Origin: Bacteroidales bacterium
GTDB taxonomy: Bacteria > Bacteroidota > Bacteroidia > Bacteroidales > JAADGE01
Reading direction: 5' to 3'
DNA length: 62,602 nucleotides
Assembly: GCA_021648725.1 (NCBI GenBank)
Contig: JAKISF010000020.1
Location: 1 to 62,602, forward strand
The notes under the pieces were generated by a model. That model was not told where the DNA came from. It ran no database searches and saw only the letters and a program-made list of their open reading frames with translations. This document shows positions 55,701 through 62,602 of the stretch, one piece after another. A program made the translations under genes and the position numbers. The number at the start of each line of letters is the position of its first letter. Position 1 is the first letter of the stretch.

Positions 55701-56430
55701 TAATGCTAATGCAAGAATTGTTAACGATAATAATGCAGTAGCCCAAAAAGGTTTGGTTATTGATACCGACGGAGAAAATACAGATATACCTTTCAGAATA
55801 AGAACGGTGTCTGACCCTTCAACAACAAGTTTTACTGATGCCAATACAAAATTTGTTGTTGCCGGGAACGGTGATGTCGGTGTTAACATACAAACTCCTG
55901 CATACAGATTAGATGTAAAGGAAGATGCAACTACTTATATTGCCAGGTTCCATAACGACGGAGGTGATACTCATAGATATGGTATAAGAATATGGGCAGG
56001 GCATGATTTAGCTTCCGGTACCGGTTATTCTGATATTATTTACATGAATTGCGGCGACGGTGACGGCACGTGGGTAGGTTCAATTTACGGGAACAACGGA
56101 ACTTTACTTATGAACGGGAAATCTGCAAGTTACGGAAAAAGCCTCGGAATTAAAGAAAGCAATAAAGGTTTAAATATTATAACTAAGCTTCAAGTTGTTG
56201 ATTATGATTATGATTCAAAAACCGGGATATCAAAAACCGGATTTATCGGAGAAGAAGCAATTAAAGTATTGCCGGGAATGGTAAGATATGAAGAAGAAGC
56301 CGATGAATACGGTGTTGCACATTCTGTATTAGTCCCTGTTTTGACAAAAGCAATTCAAGAGCAACAATCAGAAATTGAACAACTAAAACAACAAATTCAA
56401 GAATTAAGAGACTTAATAAATAACAAATAA
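52741..56430 (+). CDS. secreted repeat adhesin-like protein with S74-type C-terminal domain
   Basis: A 1229-residue exported protein. A signal peptide (about 1-24) precedes the opening VLISGSTGTPDPSAMLDIES, which is shared with the partial gene at 62415. Three copies of SGGFAVGKYGAAKG (about residues 176, 212 and 249) are followed by about forty repeats, mostly of 17 residues with the consensus DNVFIGYxSGYxNTTG (about 288-960), similar in style to the left-handed beta-roll heads of trimeric adhesins. After a variable segment comes an S74/endosialidase-chaperone-like end (about 1135-1229) with GLNIITKLQVVDYDY and a coiled coil AIQEQQSEIEQLKQQ. The canonical SD-x-R-x-K autocleavage site is not visible. 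It is probably a trimeric surface fibre. The transport route is unclear, as no T9SS tail is present. Confidence 0.82.
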   Translation: MKKITILTLLLGVLVFTNTTSFSQVLISGSTGTPDPSAMLDIESTSKGLLIPRMTTAQRNLIASPTQGLLVFDKDIGSFFIFGKNYEGKLGWIDLSSDAGLWTKTGATVYLTNSTYNVGVGTSSPSGNFVVQANSGDLTDADVLFEVKDKFGKTIFEVTSAGVKAYVKDPTKAVSGGFAVGKYGAAKGVGDLFLVTSDSTRVYTDANASISGGFAVGKYGAAKGQAFKYFFTHSDSTRIYTDTGAKAVSGGFAVGKYGAAKGPINNYMHMTKNNYLVGHSSGKDMTTGLYNLFFGFESGFMNTTGTDNVFIGYQSGYSNLIGNDNVFMGNASGFSNTTGYNNVFIGKLAGTANTGGWSNTFVGENSGSSNTTGNFNAFYGYQAGKGNVDGLDNVFIGSYAGFTNTTGDNNVMIGKDAGRTSNGTSNAFIGEGAGYYSTGSNNFYGGYNAGRSTAGSGSGSNNVFLGNYSGYYNSTGNYNVFLGYFTGVYNTTGVNNVFIGPFSGYRNVSGGYNLMMGYQAGYSNDTSYNVFAGSYAGYSNVKGTHNVALGYNSGRLAVLGDNNALMGYQSGYNADNADNSIMLGSYAGYNADNSTNSILIGSSAGYNNNAANNTFVGTDAGYDNTTGRENIFMGYRAGYNNTTASDNIFMGNSSGFTNTTGDNNIMVGKQAGYLNTIGHRNVFMGEASAYNNTSGVRNVSIGYFSAYYMNTGADNVILGAYAGQRNETGSFNVILGSSAGTNATLNDNNVVLGYYSGFNADNSSNSIMIGTRSGYNNNAENNAFIGTEAGRFNTSGTKNVFMGYRSGYTNTGGEKNIFIGNTAGYLNANGDRIICIGDSSGVNNTASNNVFIGANAGRDNTSGNNNLFIGNDAGAENITGMSNTYLGWGAGLNNNGNDNVMVGFWAGLAATSSTRNLYLGQGAGVWNTGSNNIFLGYLTGGNNNTYERNIIIGNELNTNRSNTLKIDASSSIDPLIYGEFDNDFIQFNANARIVNDNNAVAQKGLVIDTDGENTDIPFRIRTVSDPSTTSFTDANTKFVVAGNGDVGVNIQTPAYRLDVKEDATTYIARFHNDGGDTHRYGIRIWAGHDLASGTGYSDIIYMNCGDGDGTWVGSIYGNNGTLLMNGKSASYGKSLGIKESNKGLNIITKLQVVDYDYDSKTGISKTGFIGEEAIKVLPGMVRYEEEADEYGVAHSVLVPVLTKAIQEQQSEIEQLKQQIQELRDLINNK

Positions 56431-56499
56431 ATTCATTTAAAATAAAATTACTGTTTAGTAGTTTTGCAGTAATTTGTGTAGTTTTTTTTCATAGAGTTT

Positions 56500-56525
56500 A
56501 TCCCGCTGAGAAGCGGGATTCTTTT
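56500..56525 (+). terminator. terminator after the repeat-protein gene
   Basis: ATCCCGC and GCGGGAT form a 7-bp stem with a 6-base loop, followed by TCTTTT. It lies about 70 bp after the stop. Confidence 0.75.
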
Positions 56526-56618
56526 ATTCTAAATAATATATGAAGTCTTTTTTAATGATTAGTTTTTAGTCTAAAATTATATGTTGGTACTTTTACGGCA
56601 GTTTAATTAAAAAAACTT

Positions 56619-57395
56619 ATGATATCACAAAAAGAATTAAAGAGCTTTCTTAACGAAAAATATGATTTGTATAATCGCCCTTCATTTATAGAATCAGACC
56701 CGATACAGATTCCTCACGGTTTTACCGAAAAAGAAGATATTGAAATAATTGCATTCTTATCTGCTCAAATTGCATGGGGAAACAGAAAAATGATTATCCG
56801 TAATGCAAATAAAATTGCAGAAATAATGAAAAATAATCCGTATGAATTTTTATTAAACTTAACCGGCAAAGAATTAAAAAATATTAATGATTTTAAACAC
56901 AGAACATTTCAATTTATTGATTTCAAATATTTTTTGGTTTCGCTTAAAAATATTTATTTAAAGCACGGAGGATTAGAAAAAGTTTTTACAAAAGGATATA
57001 AAATTGATAATACAATTTTTTCGTCAATAAAGTATTTCAGAGAAATATTCTTTGAATTACAACATGAAAAAAGAACAGAAAAACATATTGCAAATGTTGA
57101 AAAAAAATCTGCTGCAAAGCGAATTAATATGTTTTTAATGTGGATGGTAAGAAATGATAACAGAGGTGTTCATTTCGGTATTTGGAATAAAATTCCTGCA
57201 TCGGGTTTACAAATTCCGCTTGACGTTCATGTTGGTAATACGGCACGGGCATTAGGTATTTTAAAAAGAAAACAAAACGATTGGAGAGCCGTTGAAGAAC
57301 TTACGAGGAATTTAAAAAAGTTTGATAAGTCAGACCCTGTTAAATATGATTTTGCTTTATTCGGACTCGGTGTTTTTGAGAAGTTCGGGAAATAA
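56619..57395 (+). CDS. DUF2400 / TIGR02757 family protein
   Basis: A 258-residue cytoplasmic protein matching the TIGR02757/DUF2400 family. Typical segments are IPHGFTEKEDIEIIAFLSAQIAWGNR (described by position, about residues 32-57), MFLMWMVRNDNRGVHFGIW, the LDVHVGNTARALGIL motif, and DPVKYDFALFGLGVFEKFG at the end. The family is widespread in Bacteroidota and has an overall layout reminiscent of helix-hairpin-helix DNA glycosylases, but no activity is established that I know of. It stands alone between the repeat-protein terminator and a convergent LytTR gene. Confidence 0.85.
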   Translation: MISQKELKSFLNEKYDLYNRPSFIESDPIQIPHGFTEKEDIEIIAFLSAQIAWGNRKMIIRNANKIAEIMKNNPYEFLLNLTGKELKNINDFKHRTFQFIDFKYFLVSLKNIYLKHGGLEKVFTKGYKIDNTIFSSIKYFREIFFELQHEKRTEKHIANVEKKSAAKRINMFLMWMVRNDNRGVHFGIWNKIPASGLQIPLDVHVGNTARALGILKRKQNDWRAVEELTRNLKKFDKSDPVKYDFALFGLGVFEKFGK

Positions 57396-57401
57396 ATTTT
57401 T

Positions 57402-57607
57402 TGAATTAGGCATTTAGATAATACTTGTAATTTATTGCTTATCAATAGTTCTTATTTTTCCTTTGCGGTGCTTTGCGTAATCTCTGCGTTCTTTGCGTGA
57501 AATAAATCTGATTCAATCATATTTAGAACCCTTGAAATCGCAACAAATTAGATGAAATTTAGGTTCTATACAATTTCTCATTCTATATTACTTAAGTGCC
57601 TAATTTA
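57402..57607. repeat. MITE-like element: 22-bp inverted ends around a CTTTGCG-type repeat
   Basis: TGAATTAGGCATTTAGATAATA (57402-57423, described by its ends) is matched in inverted orientation at 57586-57607 with 18 of 22 bases equal. Between them, 57458-57505 carries a run of short units, TTTGCGGTGC, TTTGCGTAATC, TCTGCGTTC and TTTGCGTGA. Runs of this kind occur between genes in many unrelated bacteria. The element fills almost the whole space between two convergent genes. Confidence 0.5.
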
Positions 57608-57617
57608 ATAAATTTTT

Positions 57618-58382
57618 TTAACTTAGTTTGCTGAGAACTTTTAATAACAGCTCTTTTTTTCTTACCGAAACCGGAACAACAGATTTGTCTTTCATTATAA
57701 CTTTTCCTGATTTTCTTTTATCAAAACGTTCTATGTGAAATATGTTAATTAAGTGCGATCTGTGAACTCGTATGAAAATTGTTTCAGGCAATAAATTTTC
57801 ATATTCTTTTAATGTTTTTGACATTAGTAACTTTTTACTGTTATTTAAAAAAAAACAAGTGTAGTTATTGTCAGATTCGCATCTTATTATATCTTCTAAT
57901 CCGACAACATGAATGCTCTCAGCGGTGTTGAGTACCAGCTTTATAGACTTGCTGTTTGTTTCTTTAAAATTGTTCAAAAATGTATCTATCTTGATTTTAT
58001 TTTTTTCGTTTTCCGTTTCGTTTATTGCTTTATTAACAGCACTTATAAATTCATTTGTGTTTATGGGTTTAAGAATATAATCTAACGCACTGAATTTAAT
58101 TGCTTTTAAAGCATGCTCTTGATGAGCCGTAATAAAAATAACTTTAAAATTGTAGCTTGTAAGTTTGTTTAATAAATCAAAACCGGTTCCGTCGGGCATA
58201 TCAACATCCAAAAAAATAAACTGAGGTTTAATTCCGGAAATTGTTTCAATACCGGATTTAACATCTTCGGCAACCTCGATGCTGAAATCAGGATAATGTG
58301 TTTTTAACAGATTAAAAACAGCATCTCTTGAAATTTTTTCATCATCTACAATTACGGTTTTTATGTGTTTAAAACTCTTCAA
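57618..58382 (-). CDS. LytTR-family response regulator
   Basis: A 254-residue regulator. The receiver domain (about 8-125) has D13-D14, phosphoacceptor D59 in FIFLDVDMPDG and K105 in YILKPI. The LytTR DNA-binding domain (about 150-254) has IIRCESDNNYTCFF, IFIRVHRSHLIN and VSVRKKELL. The start codon is TTG (58380-58382), overlapping the kinase stop by 14 bp, so translation is coupled. It is the partner of the LytS-type kinase upstream. A 21-bp-phased direct repeat of the kind bound by LytTR proteins lies upstream of the repeat-protein gene at 52741. Confidence 0.92.
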   Translation of the reverse strand: MKSFKHIKTVIVDDEKISRDAVFNLLKTHYPDFSIEVAEDVKSGIETISGIKPQFIFLDVDMPDGTGFDLLNKLTSYNFKVIFITAHQEHALKAIKFSALDYILKPINTNEFISAVNKAINETENEKNKIKIDTFLNNFKETNSKSIKLVLNTAESIHVVGLEDIIRCESDNNYTCFFLNNSKKLLMSKTLKEYENLLPETIFIRVHRSHLINIFHIERFDKRKSGKVIMKDKSVVPVSVRKKELLLKVLSKLS

Positions 58383-60285
58383 TATGAGGTATTTTAAAAC
58401 TAATTTTTGTTCCTTTTTGTTCAGTATTCAGCTTATTTAAATTCAGAACTTCTAAGTTAATGTTTTTTTTGTGTTTCTTTCCGATAATTAAACTAAGTCT
58501 TTCTTTTGTAATTTGAATTGCTAATGATTGATGATTAGTTTTATTTGTATGTGTTTTGTTAATTCCTTTACCGTTGTCTTGAATTGATACTGAAATATAA
58601 TTATTTTCTGAAATAAACGAAATAATCAGTTCAGGACTCTTAATGTCTTTTGTAAAGCCGTGTTCAATGGCATTTTCAACAAAAGGTTGAACTAACATCG
58701 GAGGTATTAATGTATTTTCTTTATCAATATTATCGGATATTTCTATTTTATATGTGAATTTATTATTAAATCTCAACATTTGAAAACCTATGTAATATTC
58801 AAGTATTTCTATTTCTTTATTTAAACAAATTAAGTTCTTTCTTGAGCTTTCTAAAATCATTCGCATTAACTTAGAAAAATTTGACATATATAAAACTGAT
58901 TTTTTCAAGTCGTTTTTATTCATAAAACTTTCAATAGCAAATAACGCATTAAAAATAAAATGCGGATTCATTTGAATTCTCAGTAACTTTTGCTCAACTT
59001 CTATTGTCTTTTTATTTGTTCGCAGTTTATACCTGTTATAAAGTAAGAAAAAGAGAAGTATCGAGAAAAGTAAAAGAATAACAAGCCCGATAAGAAGTAT
59101 TTGTCTGTTTCTGTTCTCTTTATTTAATAATTCTTCATTTTTTTTCAACAGTTCAATTTCTTGTTCTTTTTGTGCTGTTTCATATTCTATTTCTAATTGA
59201 GAAAAACGTTCATTACTTTCTTTATTAAAAATACTGTCACTGTAAGTTTTTAAGAGTTTGGAATAATGATAAGCATTTTTATAATCTTTAAGGCTGTCAT
59301 AACAAGATTTGTATGTTGTGCTTAAAATAGATAAATGATGATAGTTGTTTTCTTCCGAAGCAATGTTAAACCCGCTGTCTAAATATAATATCGCTTTTTT
59401 ATAAAGTTTTAATTTTAAGTTGTTTGATGCTATAAAGCTGAATGAACTGATTATGTCAATCTTAGCGTTAAGGTCTTTATAAACCTTTAAAGCATTTTTT
59501 TCTTCATTAATAGCTGTTTTATATTGTTTCTTGAAACTTAGAATTCTCGAAACACCGCTTATACACTTAGCATAATTTAATAAGTTATTTGTTTCTTTAA
59601 AAATCTCGGAAGCTTTCTCATAATTATCAAGAGCAAAGTCATAACGTTCTGTATTATAAAATACAACGGCAATATTCATTAAAGATAATGCAATGCCGAT
59701 TTCCAAGTTCAGTTTTTCAAAATTTTCTTTTGATTTTTCGTAATAAGGCAATGCTTTTTCATAACTTTTCATATAAACATATAAGTTACCTATTGCCCCG
59801 TTTGCTGTTGCAATTGTTTTTATGTCTTGTTTTTTTTCGGCAATTATTGCAACATAAGTAAACAGCTCTATCGCTGTTTCATACTCTCCTACATACATGT
59901 GAGAATTCCCTAAATTCCCTGATCCTGAAATAATAAGCGAAGTGTCTGAAATTTCTTGTGCAATTTGAATTGTTTTTCGTAAATTTTTTTTTGCCGAACT
60001 GATATTGCCTCGTTCATTTTCAAGAATTCCTTTTTGTTGCAGAAATATAGCCTGATGTCTCAAATCGTTTTCATATACAGATAAATCTAATCCGTAGTTT
60101 AGATAATATTCGGCACTGTCCGGTTTAGAATAAATATATATATTTGACAGTTTTAAACAGGCTTCAATTTTTTCCTCTGTATTTTCCGTTTGCAGAATAT
60201 TTATTAAACTGTCTGTATTTTGTCCCGACAGAAAATGATTTGAAAAAAATAAAATTGAAATTAAGATTGCAGTTTTTTTTCTCAA
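58369..60285 (-). CDS. TPR-containing LytS/YehU-type sensor histidine kinase
   Basis: A 638-residue kinase. A signal peptide (about 1-22) is followed by TPR repeats (about 40-345), a coiled coil, one transmembrane helix (about 395-417), and a His_kinase/HATPase core of the LytS type. The phosphoacceptor is in QMNPHFIFNALF. The N box VQPFVENAIEHGF and G box DNGKGIN follow. The frame opens with TTG (60283-60285), and the only nearby ATG is out of frame and stops after two codons, so a TTG start is likely. A -7 element (TATATTTG) lies at 60310-60317 on the minus strand. It overlaps its regulator gene by 14 bp. Confidence 0.92.
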   Translation of the reverse strand: MRKKTAILISILFFSNHFLSGQNTDSLINILQTENTEEKIEACLKLSNIYIYSKPDSAEYYLNYGLDLSVYENDLRHQAIFLQQKGILENERGNISSAKKNLRKTIQIAQEISDTSLIISGSGNLGNSHMYVGEYETAIELFTYVAIIAEKKQDIKTIATANGAIGNLYVYMKSYEKALPYYEKSKENFEKLNLEIGIALSLMNIAVVFYNTERYDFALDNYEKASEIFKETNNLLNYAKCISGVSRILSFKKQYKTAINEEKNALKVYKDLNAKIDIISSFSFIASNNLKLKLYKKAILYLDSGFNIASEENNYHHLSILSTTYKSCYDSLKDYKNAYHYSKLLKTYSDSIFNKESNERFSQLEIEYETAQKEQEIELLKKNEELLNKENRNRQILLIGLVILLLFSILLFFLLYNRYKLRTNKKTIEVEQKLLRIQMNPHFIFNALFAIESFMNKNDLKKSVLYMSNFSKLMRMILESSRKNLICLNKEIEILEYYIGFQMLRFNNKFTYKIEISDNIDKENTLIPPMLVQPFVENAIEHGFTKDIKSPELIISFISENNYISVSIQDNGKGINKTHTNKTNHQSLAIQITKERLSLIIGKKHKKNINLEVLNLNKLNTEQKGTKISFKIPHIEEF

Positions 60286-60398
60286 AACATTAAGGTTTTT
60301 ATTCTACGGCAAATATAATTGAAAAAAATTAATAGAGAATATTATGTAATTAATAAAAAGTATAATTATTATTGCTTTTTTATTTTTACCATTTTAAT

Positions 60399-62291
60399 TT
60401 GAAACTTTTATTTACATATACTTTACTGTTATTAAGTTTGCTTTCTTGGTCACAATCGAAGAAAGACAGTCTTATTAATATAATTTCTCATACAAATGAT
60501 AATTTTGTTATTGCAGAAACATGTTATAAATTATCAAAAGAGTATGATAATATTGAGAAAGATGATGTTTTAAAGTATATAGAAATAGGAATTATTGCTG
60601 CAAAAAAAATAAAAAACTATAGCCTGATTGCAGATTTATATTTTATGAAAGCTATTTTGCATGATTACTATGAAGAATGGGATATTTCAAAGAATATATA
60701 TTATAAATCAGCAAAATTTTATCAACTTGTAAACGATTCTGTCAATGTGGGAAAATGCTATATAAATACAGGAGTTACACAATACTGTGACGGGAATTAT
60801 GAACAAGCTGTTAATGATTACAATAATGCCGTAAAAAACCTTATAAACAGCAATGAATTTGAGAACATTGCAAAAGCATATAATAATCTTGCTTTAGTGT
60901 ATAAAGCTCAAGGGAACTATAGGGATGCAATTAACACCTATATCCGAAGTTTAAAAATTAAAGAAAAAATCGGAGATAAACCGGGTTTGGCAAATACATA
61001 TCAAAATATAGGAGTTTTGTTTTGGGAGCAGGAAAACTTCAATATGGCTTTAAATAATTACTATAAAGCTGCAAATATTTTTGAAGAATTAAAAGATACT
61101 GTCGGACTGGGAAGTATATTCGGAAATATAGGGCTAATTCATAAAGACAGAAATGATACGGCAAAAGCAATGAAATATTATAATGAATCTATAAAATTGT
61201 TAACAAAAACTAATTATATTAAAGGACTGGCATCTGCAATTTTAAATAAAGGCGTAATAATTGATGAAACAGGAAATTTTGAATTATCGGAACAATATTT
61301 TTTAAAATCTTTAGGGTTGTGTGAAAAAATTAATTATTATACAGGAATTATGATTAACAAGGTAAGTTTAAGCCGGATTTATTCTGTCAGAGGAGAGCGT
61401 AAAAAGAGTTTAAGGTATGCCGAGGAAGCTATGAAAATTGCCGAAAAAAGTAATTCACTAAAATACTTATCTGAACTGTATTTACTTCTTTCAAAAAATT
61501 ACATTGATGTCGGGCAATATAAGTCGGCTTATAACTTTTTAAGTAAGTATCATACAATTAAGGATTCTCTGTTTACATTAGAAAAAAACAAACAAATAAC
61601 CGAAATCCAAACAAAGTATGAAACTGATAAAAAAGAAGCCAAAATTATTCTGCTTGAAAAAGAATCTGAAATTAAAAATCTTGAAATAGAAAAAAACAAT
61701 AAAAGGCTTCAAAATATAAGCATAACATTAATTTTAACATTAGGCTTTTTGGTAATACTGGTAATTATTTTACTGCAGAAAAGAAAGGCATATTTATTAT
61801 TAGTTGAACACAATATAGAATTAGCAAAAAAAGATATTGAAAACGAAGAGAAAATAAAAAAGCAAACACATAAATCCTTAGATAATATTGGGCTTAAAGA
61901 AAAATATTCCGACTCACAGTTAAGCAAAATACAAAAAAGAGAGTTGTTAGAAGACATAGTAATTTTAATGGAAGAAGAAAAATTCTTTCTAAATACGGGA
62001 TTTACCGTAAATGATTTTGCAAAAAAATTAAAAACAAACAGAAATTATATTTCTCAGGTTATTAATGAATATTTTAATACAAACTTCAATAACTTCATTA
62101 ATGAATACAGGGTAAAAGAAGCACGTAAACTATTAATAAATGAAGAGTATAAGAATTATTCTATTGAAGGAATTGCTTTAACCGTTGGGTTTAATACGAA
62201 AGCAACTTTTAATTCGGCATTTAAAAAGTTTACCGGAGTTACGCCTTCATTTTTCCAAAAAAACACCAAAAATATTGAAACTGATTTATAG
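60399..62291 (+). CDS. TPR membrane regulator with AraC-type HTH
   Basis: The product is about 630 residues: a signal peptide (KLLFTYTLLLLSLLSWSQ), TPR repeats (about 65-375), a coiled coil, one transmembrane helix (about 440-462), and an AraC-family double HTH at the end (about 540-625) with FTVNDFAKKLKTNRNYISQVINE and GIALTVGFNTKATFNSAFKK (named by position). No ATG lies near the head of the frame. TTG at 60399 starts the signal peptide directly, while TTG at 60372 would add nine residues. It is divergent from the LytS-type kinase and lies 124 bp before a second repeat-protein gene, which it may control. Confidence 0.85.
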   Translation: MKLLFTYTLLLLSLLSWSQSKKDSLINIISHTNDNFVIAETCYKLSKEYDNIEKDDVLKYIEIGIIAAKKIKNYSLIADLYFMKAILHDYYEEWDISKNIYYKSAKFYQLVNDSVNVGKCYINTGVTQYCDGNYEQAVNDYNNAVKNLINSNEFENIAKAYNNLALVYKAQGNYRDAINTYIRSLKIKEKIGDKPGLANTYQNIGVLFWEQENFNMALNNYYKAANIFEELKDTVGLGSIFGNIGLIHKDRNDTAKAMKYYNESIKLLTKTNYIKGLASAILNKGVIIDETGNFELSEQYFLKSLGLCEKINYYTGIMINKVSLSRIYSVRGERKKSLRYAEEAMKIAEKSNSLKYLSELYLLLSKNYIDVGQYKSAYNFLSKYHTIKDSLFTLEKNKQITEIQTKYETDKKEAKIILLEKESEIKNLEIEKNNKRLQNISITLILTLGFLVILVIILLQKRKAYLLLVEHNIELAKKDIENEEKIKKQTHKSLDNIGLKEKYSDSQLSKIQKRELLEDIVILMEEEKFFLNTGFTVNDFAKKLKTNRNYISQVINEYFNTNFNNFINEYRVKEARKLLINEEYKNYSIEGIALTVGFNTKATFNSAFKKFTGVTPSFFQKNTKNIETDL

Positions 62292-62330
62292 TTTTGATTT
62301 TAATTAAAACCTTTTTGTTGTACAAATTGC

Positions 62331-62354
62331 TCAATTTTTACACGAAAAAATTGA
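62331..62354. promoter_or_regulatory. inverted repeat overlapping the promoter of the second repeat-protein gene
   Basis: TCAATTTTT and AAAAATTGA form a perfect 9-bp inverted repeat with a 6-base centre. Its right arm covers the -33 element at 62351. It is a candidate repressor or activator site. Confidence 0.35.
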
Positions 62355-62381
62355 TACTGCAACACTTATTATATATGTTTG
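62351..62381 (+). promoter_or_regulatory. promoter of the second repeat-protein gene
   Basis: TTG (62351-62353) and TATGTTTG (62374-62381) are separated by 20 bp. The -7 element is a full match and the -33 element a partial one. The ATG follows 33 bp downstream. Confidence 0.55.
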
Positions 62382-62414
62382 TTTTAATCGTACAATTTTA
62401 ATTTTAAAACTACT

Positions 62415-62602
62415 ATGAAAAAAAACAAAATTTTAAAAATGCTGATTACCGGGATAATCTTTTTCTCAATACACCTTTCATCTTATTCACAAGTGCTGAT
62501 ATCAGGAAGCACAGGAACACCAAACAGTTCTGCAATGCTTGACATTGAGTCAACCTCAAAAGGATTATTAATCCCGAGGATGACAACCGCTCAGCGAACC
62601 GG
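62415..62602 (+). CDS. second secreted repeat protein (partial, N-terminus only)
   Basis: The frame opens with ATG at 62415 and runs off the window end after 62 codons. A signal peptide (about 1-25, KNKILKMLITGIIFFSIHLSSYSQ in outline) is followed by VLISGSTGTPNSSAMLDIES and KGLLIPRMTTAQR. The first 40 mature residues are nearly identical to those of the protein at 52741, so it is a paralogue and may carry the same repeats. The same opening is common in Bacteroidota proteins that end in an S74-type tail. Confidence 0.8.
   Translation, partial: MKKNKILKMLITGIIFFSIHLSSYSQVLISGSTGTPNSSAMLDIESTSKGLLIPRMTTAQRT

Noticed and set aside
55900-56430. Prophage tail-fibre origin suggested by the S74-like end
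   Set aside because: The protein has a signal peptide, no phage genes are nearby, and such ends are common on Bacteroidota surface proteins.

Overview
The window comes from an AT-rich genome (roughly one third G+C by eye) of the phylum Bacteroidota, most likely a free-living or marine member of the Bacteroidales/Cytophagales grade. The support is direct: a SusC/SusD pair, three proteins with type IX secretion (T9SS) sorting tails, a PorE-like OmpA protein, many two-component and one-component regulators built on TPR repeats, LytTR regulators, the tig-clpP-clpX order, and promoters matching the Bacteroidota consensus TTTG-N19-21-TAnnTTTG. No phage, plasmid, CRISPR, transposase or rRNA gene is visible.

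Layout. (1) 1-6.9 kb: two paralogous histidine kinase/response regulator pairs on the minus strand, with a small coiled-coil peptide gene and an HU-type gene between them. The distal pair is bracketed by 147-bp inverted repeats. (2) 7.0-10.5 kb: clpX, clpP, tig and tRNA-Leu(UAG). (3) 10.5-18.1 kb: a PorE-like TPR/propeller/OmpA protein with a small outer-membrane protein, a small membrane protein, metG, two tandem thioredoxins, and a polysaccharide-lyase-like lipoprotein with a beta-barrel partner. (4) 18.1-23.5 kb: a vitamin B12 uptake operon behind a cobalamin riboswitch, encoding two T9SS-sorted surface proteins, a BtuB-like TonB receptor and a BtuG-like propeller lipoprotein. (5) 23.6-30.7 kb: an apparent operon of a Cache-HAMP-GAF sensor without an enzymatic output, a nucleotide-transporter-like membrane protein fused to HEAT repeats and a cyclic-nucleotide-binding-like domain, a LytTR response regulator, and the dipeptidase pepD. 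(6) 30.9-38.7 kb: cdd, a TPR-HTH regulator, a 1178-residue T9SS-exported LamG/beta-helix protein and a phosphohexomutase. (7) 38.9-45.9 kb: SusC, a SusD-like lipoprotein and two further lipoproteins behind a strong promoter. (8) 45.9-52.5 kb: meaB, a TPR/SpoIIE phosphatase, a lipoprotein, an AlkD-like protein, a glycosyltransferase and a small unknown. (9) 52.7-62.6 kb: a 1229-residue secreted repeat protein with about forty 17-residue repeats and an S74-like tail, a DUF2400 protein, a LytS/LytTR-type pair, a divergent TPR-AraC regulator, and the start of a second repeat protein cut off by the window end.

The most interesting observations are: the membrane-signalling operon at 23.6-29.3 kb; a 16-bp direct repeat with an exact 21-bp period just upstream of the repeat-protein promoter, which looks like a LytTR operator and has a LytTR regulator nearby; the duplicated kinase/regulator/peptide module, with a shared 17-mer and one copy enclosed by inverted repeats; and the B12 locus in which two surface proteins carry T9SS tails instead of lipid anchors. 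Several signalling genes appear to start with TTG.
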